This document shows positions 24,878 to 34,605 of a stretch of DNA of 64,000 nt, one piece after another; position 1 is the first letter of the stretch, and every line of letters begins with the position of its first letter. The notes beneath the pieces are model-generated. The model had not been told where the DNA came from, ran no database searches, and saw only the letters and a program-made list of their open reading frames with translations. Both the position numbers and the translations under genes were made by a program. The stretch is from Fodinibacter luteus (GTDB taxonomy: Bacteria > Actinomycetota > Actinomycetes > Actinomycetales > Dermatophilaceae): contig NZ_BAABGM010000014.1 of assembly GCF_039541575.1 (NCBI RefSeq), positions 1 to 64,000 of the forward strand, in the 5' to 3' direction.

Positions 24878-27397
24878 TCAGAACGGGGGTTCGTCGGGGA
24901 ACCGGGTGCGTGCGCGGCGTCGGGCCAGGGCGGCGCGCAGGACGGTGCTGGTGCGACGTGGGTGGGTCGGGCGCACGGTGAAGGAGTGCGGCGGTGGTGG
25001 GTGGTGCTCCAAGGCCAGCTCGAGGTGGGTCTGCAGGGCACTCCACGCCCCGGCGAGCACCGCACCGTCGCCGGCGGCCCGCTGGCCGTTGACGTGGCCG
25101 GCGGCCCGCCCGCTGCCGCTGTGGCTGTGGCTGTGGCTGTGGCTGTGGCCGGTCCCGGGGTTCCCGGTGGCCCGGGCGAACCCTGCGGTGCTGTCGTGGT
25201 CGTCGTGGCGCAGGACGAGCACGGCCAGGGCGTCCAGGGGGTGGGTGGTGCGCACCGTGCCGGTGGGGTCGGTCCAGGTGGTGGTGGCGTCGGGGTGCAG
25301 GCGCACCACCCACCCGGGGGTCTGCTTGACCCGGTGATGGCGACGGCACAGCACCATCAGGTTCTCGGCGGTGGTCGGCCCGCCGGGCCAGGCCCGGGCG
25401 TGGTCCAGGTCGCAGAACCGGGCCGCGACCGCGCACCCGGGGAAGCGGCACCGCCCGTCGCGGGCGCGCACCAGCGCCGCCAGCGCCGGGCTGGGCCGGT
25501 AGGCGCCGCTGGCCAGGTCCTGCCCGGGGTCGACCCGGGCCCCGGACACCGGGTCACACGGCACCACCCTCGGCTCGATCACCGGGGCCGGCACCGGGGC
25601 GGTCGAGCACGGGGCGGTCGACGTGGGCCCGGCCCGGTCCGGCGTGCCGTCGCGGCGTCGCCGGCGCCGGTGCCGGGGTCCTGGCTGCTTCCCGGACGAA
25701 CCGCGTGCCAGGTGCTCCAGCAGCCAGGCCCGGGGCACCAGCAACGGCTCCGAGGGGCGGCAACCCTGCACCTGCACCAGGTCACCCCCACGCCCGCCTC
25801 CACCAGCACCCGAGAGGGGCCCGCTCGCAGCGCCGGCAGCCTCGGCCACGGCATCCCCGACCTGCCGGGCACCCGCGCCCCCGCCATCGGCGACAGCGTC
25901 CCGGTCGTCGGCGACAGCGTCCCGGTCGTCCTCGTCCTCGTCGTGGTCATCGTGGTCATCGTCGTGGTCATCGTCGTCATCGTGGGTGGAGGTCGTGCTC
26001 GCCTCCCCCGAGGCGGCAGCGTGCGGTGCCGTCGCCGGCACCCCAGCGTCGGCCCGATCGGCTGCCGCATCGGCCTCGAGGTCGGCACCGGCCGGTCGGT
26101 CCGGCACGTGGGCGGGGGTGGCCGCATCCGGTGCGGTCGTCCGCGACGTCGCGTCCCGGTTCTCGTCCTCGTCCTCACCGTCGACGGCCGGGGAGCCCGC
26201 CTGACCGGCGGCGGTCTCGTCGTCGGGAGTGCCGTCCGTGCCCGGCGCGGGCGAAGGGGTCGGGTCGGCGGGCGCCGGGTCGTCCGGGACGGTGTCGGCT
26301 GGCAGGGCGTCGGCCGGGACGGTGAGCACGACCTGCACGTCGATCGTGGCGTTGCCGGTGACCAGGTCCGTCAACGCCTTCCCCCTGGCCGCCTCCACCC
26401 CGGCACACACCCCCTCGGCGACGTACCGGTGCGCCAGCTGGTCCACCGCCGCCCACGCCGTGGCGGCGTCCTCACTCGGAAAGGACCCCAACCAGGTGTC
26501 CACCCCCGGCTCGGCCACCCACCGCCGCAACCCACACTCCGCCCGCGCCCGCACTGCCCGCTGACGCAGCAGGTCCGGGCAGATGCGGGCCAGCAACCGC
26601 CGGGTCCGCCGCCGCAGGTCCGTGCCGTCCTCACCCCAGTGCCCGGCCAGCGCGGCCACCACCGCCTGCGCCACGGGCGCCGGGGTGTCCACCAGCTCGG
26701 CCGCCACCACCGAGGCCCGGTACGAGTCCAGCACCCCGGCAGCCATCGCCGCGTGCAACCCACCCAGACCACTGGCCTGCGGCACCTGCCCGCTGCCCGC
26801 CGGGACCGGGTCACACCCCCCGGCAAGGCGCACCGCCGCCTCCACGCGCCGCTGCGCCTGCGCGTGCGAGGCCCCCAACGCCGGCGCCAGCACATCCGCC
26901 GCGTCCACGCTGACCCGCCCCGCGCCCAGCACCACCTCCCCCAGCGTGCCGTCCTCACCCCACACCCCCTCGCGGCGCGAGACCGCCACCACCGCCACGT
27001 CCTGCACCGCGCTCACCGTGTTCACCAACCCCTGACAGGCCGCCACCACCCCTACCCACTGCGCCCGGTCACCACCGGCCGCGGCAGCGGCGACCGCCGC
27101 GGCCACCCGACCCGCCCGGGCCACCACATCCGAAACGGCGACACCCACACCAGCGCCGGGCAACCCCCCGCCGCCGGGAGAGACACCCCCGGGTACCGCA
27201 GCCGCCGGCACCGCACCCGACGGGGCGCCACCCGGGACGGCATCCGGCGGCGAGGCACCGGGGACGGCACCAGGCGCTTCGGTGACCCCCGTGAGATCAC
27301 CCGGGGAGCCGGTGACGTCACCAGCGGCACGTGAGCGTGCGGGCTCCCCCGCACTCGCACCCCGAACCGGCGCCGCACCCTCCGCGTGACCGACCAT
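24878..27397 (-). CDS. DUF222 / HNH endonuclease-like protein (13E12-repeat family)
   Basis: 839 residues, long for the family. After an Ala/Pro/Gly-rich N-terminus, the DUF222 helical domain spans roughly residues 90-350 (VVAACQGLVNTVSAVQDVAV, GLHAAMAAGVLDSYRASVVA, RALTDL-like GKALTDLVTGNATIDV). A low-complexity Asp/His-rich linker at about 470-530 follows. Near residue 660 is the HNH nuclease: GRCRFPGCAVAARFCDLDHA, then WPGGPTTAENLMVLCRRHHR. A (His-Ser)5 run lies near residue 755. The ATG at 27397 has GGAAGGGGGG upstream. Such genes occur in many copies in actinobacteria and behave like mobile or phage-associated nucleases; the biological role is not established. It interrupts xseA and xseB. 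Confidence 0.9.
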   Translation of the reverse strand: MVGHAEGAAPVRGASAGEPARSRAAGDVTGSPGDLTGVTEAPGAVPGASPPDAVPGGAPSGAVPAAAVPGGVSPGGGGLPGAGVGVAVSDVVARAGRVAAAVAAAAAGGDRAQWVGVVAACQGLVNTVSAVQDVAVVAVSRREGVWGEDGTLGEVVLGAGRVSVDAADVLAPALGASHAQAQRRVEAAVRLAGGCDPVPAGSGQVPQASGLGGLHAAMAAGVLDSYRASVVAAELVDTPAPVAQAVVAALAGHWGEDGTDLRRRTRRLLARICPDLLRQRAVRARAECGLRRWVAEPGVDTWLGSFPSEDAATAWAAVDQLAHRYVAEGVCAGVEAARGKALTDLVTGNATIDVQVVLTVPADALPADTVPDDPAPADPTPSPAPGTDGTPDDETAAGQAGSPAVDGEDEDENRDATSRTTAPDAATPAHVPDRPAGADLEADAAADRADAGVPATAPHAAASGEASTTSTHDDDDDHDDDHDDHDEDEDDRDAVADDRDAVADGGGAGARQVGDAVAEAAGAASGPLSGAGGGGRGGDLVQVQGCRPSEPLLVPRAWLLEHLARGSSGKQPGPRHRRRRRRDGTPDRAGPTSTAPCSTAPVPAPVIEPRVVPCDPVSGARVDPGQDLASGAYRPSPALAALVRARDGRCRFPGCAVAARFCDLDHARAWPGGPTTAENLMVLCRRHHRVKQTPGWVVRLHPDATTTWTDPTGTVRTTHPLDALAVLVLRHDDHDSTAGFARATGNPGTGHSHSHSHSHSGSGRAAGHVNGQRAAGDGAVLAGAWSALQTHLELALEHHPPPPHSFTVRPTHPRRTSTVLRAALARRRARTRFPDEPPF
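25119..25148 (-). repeat. Hexamer repeat (5 copies) coding for His-Ser
   Basis: CTGTGG is repeated five times in the plus strand, giving alternating His and Ser codons in the HNH protein. It is in frame (6 bp) and a slippage-prone site. Confidence 0.9.
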
Positions 27398-27637
27398 CTC
27401 GCCCCCCTTCCCCGTGACCCCACTCTACCGGCGCGAAGCGATTCGAACAAGTGTTCCACAGGTTCGGATTCCGCTGTCAGCGAACAGAACTCGAAGCAAA
27501 CCGAACGCACGGCAGGCGCACGCCTACCCGAGCGGTACCCCCTCGACCCGGGCGTCCGGGCGGCCGTGTCGTCAGTCGGCGAGGTTGACGCACCTGCCCC
27601 GCGTCCTCGAGTCGGTGCCACGCCCTAGGCTCCCCGC

Positions 27638-27916
27638 ATGGTGAGGAACGCCGACCCGGAGCAGCCCGACACGACCGCCTCCGAGGCGCAGGACGAGGCC
27701 GGCGCCGCAGCCGGTGGCTCCGAGCTGCCGGGCGACGTCGCCGCGATGTCCTACGAGCAGGCCCGCGACGAGCTCGTCGACATCGTCGCCCGTCTCGAGA
27801 ACGGCCAAGCCGGTCTCGAGGAGAGCATGCTGCTGTGGCAGCGTGGCGAGGCACTCGCCGCCCACTGCGCCACGTGGCTGGACCGGGCCGAGGCACGGAT
27901 CAGCGCCACGGAATGA
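27638..27916 (+). CDS. xseB: Exodeoxyribonuclease VII small subunit
   Basis: 92 residues. The C-terminal 55 residues are the family domain: MSYEQARDELVDIVARLENG, QAGLEESMLLWQRGEALAAHC, an antiparallel helical pair that coats the XseA coiled coil. The N-terminal 35 residues (PEQPDTTASEAQDEAGAAAG) are an acidic disordered extension. The ATG at 27638 has no strong binding site. Normally xseB follows xseA directly; here the HNH gene lies between and points the other way, so xseB needs its own promoter in 27398-27637 or read-through. Confidence 0.93.
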   Translation: MVRNADPEQPDTTASEAQDEAGAAAGGSELPGDVAAMSYEQARDELVDIVARLENGQAGLEESMLLWQRGEALAAHCATWLDRAEARISATE

Positions 27917-27960
27917 CCCCAGCGCGGAGCCAACCCGCCCGCCACCAGGCGACCCCGGCG

Positions 27961-28020
27961 CGGTGCCAGCGGTCCCCGGTGCCAGCGGTCCCCGGTGCCA
28001 GCGCCCCCCGGTGCCAGCGA
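27961..28020. repeat. 16-bp tandem repeat, 3.75 copies, intergenic
   Basis: The unit CGGTGCCAGCGGTCCC starts at 27961, 27977 and 27993 (the last with two changes), followed by a partial copy at 28009. It sits between the convergent ends of xseB and the DUF4245 gene. It could act as a transcription end or simply be slippage-generated. Confidence 0.9.
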
Positions 28021-28053
28021 GCCCGGCCCAGCCTTCGGTACGAGCGCCCCTCG

Positions 28054-28611
28054 TCAGGGAGTGACCGGCTGGAGGTACGAGACGAACTGCTCCATCTCCT
28101 CGAAGCTGGCCGTCCCGGTGACGAGGGTGGTCAGCTCACCCGCCCCCGTCGGAGCGTCGACGAGGCTGTTCTGCACCTTCGTGTCCCGTTCGTACATCGT
28201 CCAGGTCCGTCCGCCCGCCTGCAGCGTGCCGACCTGCGGCGCGCGGTTGGTCTGCGACTCGATCCACTCGCGCGTCGGGTCGACCGTCTGCTCGACGGCG
28301 ACGTAGGTGCCCGACGGGGTCTGGTAGCCCGCGTGCCAGGTCGAGAAGCCGCCCGTCGTGCGCACGTAGCGCGCCGACGTCGCGCTCCAGCCCTCCGGTA
28401 GGCCGACGGCCTCGACGATCGGCCAGCCCGAGCGCTCCTTGACGTCGACCGCCGTGGCGTGGACGTCCACCGGCGGGCCGCTCACCGAGCTCACCCGCGG
28501 CACGATGAGCACGAGCACCGCGACCATCCCGAGCACGGCGGCCAGCGACAGCACGAGGTTCTTCGCGGAGCCCATCGAGTAGCTGGTCTGCGGGGGCGCG
28601 GGCGTCGTCAC
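28054..28611 (-). CDS. DUF4245 membrane-anchored protein
   Basis: 185 residues. A cytosolic N-terminus of about 16 residues and one transmembrane helix (LVLSLAAVLGMVAVLVLIVP) lead to an extracytoplasmic domain of about 140 residues, with VDVKERSGWPIVEAVGLPEG, WHAGYQTPSGTYVAVEQTVD and AGGRTWTMYERDTKVQNSLV. These match the DUF4245 family, commonly found near glpX and fumarase in actinobacteria. The GTG at 28611 follows an AGGGGGG stretch. Function unknown; the topology suggests a cell-envelope role. It diverges from the sugar kinase gene. Confidence 0.85.
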   Translation of the reverse strand: MTTPAPPQTSYSMGSAKNLVLSLAAVLGMVAVLVLIVPRVSSVSGPPVDVHATAVDVKERSGWPIVEAVGLPEGWSATSARYVRTTGGFSTWHAGYQTPSGTYVAVEQTVDPTREWIESQTNRAPQVGTLQAGGRTWTMYERDTKVQNSLVDAPTGAGELTTLVTGTASFEEMEQFVSYLQPVTP

Positions 28612-28701
28612 CCCCCTATCGTCCCCGACGGGGGGCCGGGACGCCGAATCGCCCCGGCGCTAGGGTTGACACGCCGCACCGCCGCCCGTGAGGACGCCGT
28701 C

Positions 28702-29711
28702 ATGGAAGACAAGGACGAGATGCCGTCGAGCCCGCATGACCTCGCCCCGGGACCCGACGCGTCCGGCAGCGCGCCACCGCCCACCCCCACCCCGACCGCC
28801 TCCCCCGTCGTCGTCGTCGGCGAGCTGCTCGTCGACATCGTCCACACCCCCGACGGACAGACGGCCGAGCACGTGGGCGGATCCCCCGCGAACGTCGCCC
28901 TCGGCCTGGCCCGCCTGGGCCACGACACGTGGTTCGCGACCCTCGTCGGCACCGACGAACGCGGCATCCGGTGCCGTGAGCACGTCGAGGACGGCGGCGT
29001 GCGGCTGCTCCCCGGCAGCACGAGCCCCTCCCACCCGACCTCGACGGCGGCGGCCACCATCGACGCGAACGGCGCGGCCACCTACGTCTTCGACCTCCAC
29101 TGGAACCTGCCACGCGTCCAGCTCCCCGCCGGCACGACGCACCTGCACGTCGGCTCGATCGGCACGACGCTGCGACCGGGGGACGCCGAGGTGACGGATG
29201 CCGTCCGCCGCGCCCGCGCGGCCGGCACGGTCTCCTACGACCCCAACATGCGCCCGACGATCATGGGCAGCCCCGATGCCGTGCGCCCCCGCGTCGAGGA
29301 GCTCGTCGCCCTCTCCGACGTCGTCAAGTGCTCCGAGGACGACATCGAGTGGCTCTACCCTGGCGACGACCCGTCGCGGGTCATGGCGCGCTGGGCCGAA
29401 CTCGGCGCGGCGCTCACCGTCGTGACGCTCGGCCCCCGCGGTGTCGTGTGGCGAGCCGGGTCGGGCGAGGAGGACAGCGAGCCGGCTCGTGACACCGCGG
29501 TCGTCGACACCGTCGGGGCGGGCGACTCGTTCATGGCCGGCCTCGTGTCCGGCCTGCTCGACGAAGGCCTGCTGGGCAGCACGGACGCCCGCGAGCGCCT
29601 GCACAGCGCCGGGTCGGCCGACGTGCGACCCGCCATCGACCGCGCGCTCGCGACGAGCGGCGTCACCGTCGGGCGCGCCGGCGCCTACGCCCCCACCCGG
29701 GAGGAGATCCG

Positions 29712-29715
<4 letters not shown>
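28702..29715 (+). CDS. PfkB-family carbohydrate kinase
   Basis: 337 residues. A disordered Pro/Ser-rich N-terminus (about 35 residues) precedes the ribokinase fold: VVVVGELLVDIVHTPDG, then EHVGGSPANVALGLARLGHD (signature 1, sugar lid), SYDPNMRPTIM, VVKCSEDDIEWLYPG and DTVGAGDSFMAGLVSGLLDE (signature 2 with the catalytic Asp in GAGD). Fructokinase-like substrates are likely but unproven. The ATG at 28702 has GAGGA upstream. Its stop overlaps the fumarase start by 4 nt (ATGA), so the two are translated together, an unusual pairing. Confidence 0.92.
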
Positions 29716-31427
<1,712 letters not shown>

Positions 31428-31430
31428 CCG

Positions 31431-31620
31431 TCACCGGCGGCGGTGGGCGACCATCACCAGCTGGAGGAAGCCGGTCTCCCCGGGCAGGCACCAGGCGGTG
31501 CCCACGAGCCCGGCCCGGCCCGCGAGCTCGGTGAGCCCTGCCCGGGTGTAGGCCCGCATCCACCGTCGGTGTTCGGTCCCCGGGCGCGGATGCCGGTCAC
31601 GCGCCGCCCGCTGGTAGCGT
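31431..31620 (-). pseudogene. Possible remnant of a methyltransferase C-terminus
   Basis: On the minus strand a frame ending at 31431 reads HPRPGTEHRRWMRAYTRAGL, TELAGRAGLVGTAWCLPGET and GFLQLVMVAHRRR. This resembles the end of a class I SAM-dependent methyltransferase (last helix and strands) but has no upstream catalytic part; upstream it runs antisense into the carbonic anhydrase gene. The frame from the ATG at 31559 alone gives 42 residues. It is either a gene fragment left after a deletion or a chance frame in GC-rich DNA. Confidence 0.35.
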
Positions 31621-31627
31621 CCCGTGC

Positions 31628-32296
31628 GTGATCGAGCGGCACCGCACGCAGCCGGGGACGCGCCCGACGACGCCCGAGCAGGCGTGGCGCGTGCTCGCGG
31701 CCGGCAACGCGCGCTTCATGGCCGACGAGCGGGCCCACCCGCACCAGGACGTCCACGTACGGCACCGGATCGCGCTCAAGCAGAACCCCTTCGCCATCTT
31801 CTTCGGGTGCGCCGACTCGCGCGTGGCGGCGGAGATCATCTTCGACCAGGGGCTCGGTGACCTGTTCGTCGTGCGCACGGCCGGCCACGTCCTGGACCCG
31901 AGCGTGCTCGGGTCGCTCGAGTTCGGCGTCGCCGTGCTGGGCTGCCCGCTCATCGTCGTGCTCGGCCACGACTCGTGCGGCGCGGTCAAGGCCGCGAGCG
32001 AGGCGGTGACGACCGGCGAGGTGCCCGGTGGCTACCTGCGCGACATCGTCGAGCGGGTCACCCCGAGTGTCCTGGCCGCCTCGCGCGGCGGGCACACCCC
32101 GACGATCGAGGAGATCGAGCGCGAGCACGTCGAGCGCACGTGTGAGCTCATCGCCGAACGCTCCACCCTCATCGCCGACCGGCTGCGCGGCGGGACGCTC
32201 GGCATCGTCGGGGCGGAGTACGACCTGGCGCACGGCGAGGCCCGCGTCGTCGAGGTGGTCGGCGAGGTCGGCGTCGAGCCGCGAGCCGGCGGCTGA
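31628..32296 (+). CDS. Beta-carbonic anhydrase
   Basis: 222 residues. Zinc ligands and the catalytic dyad are visible: FFGCADSRVAAEIIFDQGLG (Cys, then Asp-Ser-Arg) and VLGHDSCGAVKAA (His and Cys). FVVRTAGHVLDPSVLGSLEF is the conserved core. It hydrates CO2 to bicarbonate in the cytoplasm, feeding carboxylases. The GTG at 31628 begins the frame; no clear binding site is seen. It is monocistronic or weakly linked to the MOSC gene 38 bp downstream. Confidence 0.95.
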   Translation: MIERHRTQPGTRPTTPEQAWRVLAAGNARFMADERAHPHQDVHVRHRIALKQNPFAIFFGCADSRVAAEIIFDQGLGDLFVVRTAGHVLDPSVLGSLEFGVAVLGCPLIVVLGHDSCGAVKAASEAVTTGEVPGGYLRDIVERVTPSVLAASRGGHTPTIEEIEREHVERTCELIAERSTLIADRLRGGTLGIVGAEYDLAHGEARVVEVVGEVGVEPRAGG

Positions 32297-32300
32297 GCAG

Positions 32301-32340
32301 GTGGGCGTGAACGGGTGGGCGTGAGCAGGTGGGCGTGAGC
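32301..32340 (+). repeat. 14-bp tandem repeat over a start codon
   Basis: GTGGGCGTGAACGG, GTGGGCGTGAGCAG and GTGGGCGTGAGC follow one another from 32301. Each copy holds two GTG codons, and the third supplies the probable start of the MOSC gene. The unit is not a multiple of three, so gain or loss of a copy would move the upstream GTGs relative to the gene. Confidence 0.8.
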
Positions 32341-33174
32341 CGGCTCGAGGGCCTCGCGGTCCATCCCGTCAAGAGCACCGCGGTCCGGCACGTGCTGCAC
32401 GCCGACGTCGAGCCCTGGGGGCTGCGCGACGACCGCCGGTGGATTGTCGTCGGAGCCGACGGCGAGTGCCTCACCGCGCGCGAGTGCCCGGCCCTCCTCG
32501 GCGTTCGCGCCGACACCCCGACGACCGACCCCGGCCTCGCCGCTGCGCTGCGGCTCACCGCTCCGGGCCGGCCCGCGCTCGACGTCGAGGTGCCGCACGG
32601 CGACCCGGTGCCCGTCAGCGTGCACGGCCGGGGGCTGGAGGCGGTCGCCGCACCCGCCCGCGCGGGGGCGTGGCTCGCCGACGCCATCGGCCGCGACGGC
32701 GTGCGCCTCGTCCACGTCCACCGCCCGCGACCCCTCAACCCGGCGCACGCCCGGCCCGGCGAGGCCACGGCCTTCGCCGACGGCTACCCGGTGACGCTCG
32801 CGTCCGCGGCATCCGTGCGCCGGCTCGACGCCTGGGTCGCCGAGACCGCCCTCGACCGCGGGGAGGGTCAGCCCGGCCCGCTCGCGGTCGAGCGCTTCCG
32901 CCCCAACCTCGTCGTCGACGGAGAACTCGAACCGTTCGAGGAGGACACCTGGGTGCGCGTGCACGTCGGCGCGGTGTCGTTCCGGGTCGTCAAGCAGGTC
33001 GACCGGTGCGTGCTCACGACGATCGACCCGGCGACGCTCGAGCGGGGCCCCGAGCCGATCCGCACCCTCGCCCGGCACCGGCGCCGCGACGGTGCGACGT
33101 GGTTCGCGCTCCAGCTCGTGCCCGAGGTCCGCGGGGTGGTCCGGGTCGGCGACGAGGTCGCGGCCGAGCGGTAG
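32335..33174 (+). CDS. MOSC-domain protein
   Basis: 279 residues. The N-terminal MOSC_N beta-barrel begins LEGLAVHPVKSTAVRHV and includes WGLRDDRRWIVVGADGECLT. The MOSC domain follows, with FADGYPVTLASAASVRRLDA, VERFRPNLVVDGELEPFEED and FRVVKQVDRCVLTTIDPATL containing the conserved Cys that binds the molybdenum cofactor or a persulphide in family members. These proteins reduce N-hydroxylated compounds (like YcbX and mARC) or transfer sulphur. The start is ambiguous between GTGs at 32329 and 32335 because of the tandem repeat. Confidence 0.9.
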   Translation: MSRLEGLAVHPVKSTAVRHVLHADVEPWGLRDDRRWIVVGADGECLTARECPALLGVRADTPTTDPGLAAALRLTAPGRPALDVEVPHGDPVPVSVHGRGLEAVAAPARAGAWLADAIGRDGVRLVHVHRPRPLNPAHARPGEATAFADGYPVTLASAASVRRLDAWVAETALDRGEGQPGPLAVERFRPNLVVDGELEPFEEDTWVRVHVGAVSFRVVKQVDRCVLTTIDPATLERGPEPIRTLARHRRRDGATWFALQLVPEVRGVVRVGDEVAAER

Positions 33175-33184
33175 CGTGAGCGTC

Positions 33185-34585
33185 ATGGAGACCTTCGACC
33201 GCACCTTCCCCGACGGTTTCCTCTGGGGCGCGGCCACGGCCAGCTACCAGATCGAGGGGGCGACGACGGAGGACGGTCGCGGGCGGTCCATCTGGGACAC
33301 CTTCTCCGCGGTCCCCGGCAAGGTCGCCGGCGGGGACACCGGCGAGGTCGCCTGCGACCACTACCACCGGGTCCCCGAGGACGTCGCCCTCATGCGCGAC
33401 CTCGGGCTGGACGCCTACCGGTTCTCGATCGCGTGGCCGCGGATCCTCCCCGACGGCACCGGCACCCCCAACCCCGCGGGCCTGGCGTTCTACGACCGGC
33501 TCGTCGACGAGCTGCGCGGGGCCGGCATCCGCCCCGTCGTCACCCTCTACCACTGGGACCTGCCGCAGGCCCTGGACGACCGCGGCGGCTGGCTGTCGCG
33601 CGACGTCGCCGGGTGGTTCACCGACTACGCCGCGGTCGTCGTCGACGCCCTCGGCGACCGGGTCACCCACTGGACCACGCTCAACGAGCCGTGGTGCTCC
33701 TCGGTGCTCAGCTACAGCATCGGCGCGCACGCACCCGGGCACGAGGACCCCCTCGAGGGGCTCGTCGCCGCCCACCACCTCATGCTCGCCCACGGCACCG
33801 CGGTCCCGGTCATCCGCGATCGGTGCGCCGGGGCGGAGGTCTCGATCACCCTCAACCCGACCCAGGTCTGGGGCCCCGACGACGGCGACGAGCTCGACGC
33901 CGATGCCGTGCGCCGCGCCGACAACGTGTTCAACGGCCTGTTCTTCGGCCCGATCTTCCACGGTGCCTATCCCGACGGCATGCTCGACGACACCGCCCAC
34001 CTCACCGACCACGCGTTCATCCGCGACGGCGACCTCGCCACCATCTCGGCACCGCTCGACACCCTCGGTGTCAACAACTACTTTCCCACCCGGGTGCGTG
34101 CCGCCCGCGACGGCGAGGACGGCCGCAACCCGATGCCGGGCTGCGACGGCGTCGTCGAGACCGCGCCCCGCCCGCCGCTCACCGCGATGGGCTGGGAGCA
34201 GTCACCCGAGAGCCACCGGCTCATCCTCGAGCGCTCGGCCCGCGAGAGCGGGCTGCCCCTCTACATCACCGAGAACGGCTCGGCATGGGACGACACCGTC
34301 TCCGACGACGGCCGGGTCCACGACCCCGAGCGGGTGGCCTACCTGCACGACCACCTCGGCGCGGTCGCCGACGCCATCGACCACGGGGTCGACGTGCGTG
34401 GCTACTTCGCGTGGTCGCTCCTCGACAACTTCGAGTGGGCCTACGGCTACGGCAAGCGCTTCGGCATCGTGCACGTCGACTACGACACCCAGGTGCGCAC
34501 CGTCAAGGACTCCGGGCTCGAGTACGCCCGGATCATCGCCGCCCACCGCGCCGGCCGGGCCCCCGAGCCCGCCGCCAGGTCCTGA
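33185..34585 (+). CDS. GH1 beta-glucosidase
   Basis: 466 residues, the usual GH1 length. It begins FPDGFLWGAATASYQIEGAT and carries the acid/base Glu in WTTLNEPWCSS and the nucleophile Glu in LPLYITENGSAWDD. Sugar-binding residues such as the Gln and His in SYQIEG and LYHWDLPQALDD, and WSLLDNFEWAYGYGKRFG near the end, are all present. There is no signal peptide, so it would hydrolyse imported cellobiose or other beta-glucosides in the cytoplasm. No LacI regulator or sugar transporter is adjacent. The ATG is at 33185. Confidence 0.96.
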   Translation: METFDRTFPDGFLWGAATASYQIEGATTEDGRGRSIWDTFSAVPGKVAGGDTGEVACDHYHRVPEDVALMRDLGLDAYRFSIAWPRILPDGTGTPNPAGLAFYDRLVDELRGAGIRPVVTLYHWDLPQALDDRGGWLSRDVAGWFTDYAAVVVDALGDRVTHWTTLNEPWCSSVLSYSIGAHAPGHEDPLEGLVAAHHLMLAHGTAVPVIRDRCAGAEVSITLNPTQVWGPDDGDELDADAVRRADNVFNGLFFGPIFHGAYPDGMLDDTAHLTDHAFIRDGDLATISAPLDTLGVNNYFPTRVRAARDGEDGRNPMPGCDGVVETAPRPPLTAMGWEQSPESHRLILERSARESGLPLYITENGSAWDDTVSDDGRVHDPERVAYLHDHLGAVADAIDHGVDVRGYFAWSLLDNFEWAYGYGKRFGIVHVDYDTQVRTVKDSGLEYARIIAAHRAGRAPEPAARS

Positions 34586-34605
34586 CCGCACCCCGGGAGG
34601 ATGCC

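Noticed and set aside
24071..27334. 1087-residue plus-strand frame opposite the HNH gene
   Set aside because: Low-complexity Arg/Pro/Gly/Val translation without motifs; a mirror of the well-supported DUF222-HNH gene in GC-rich DNA.
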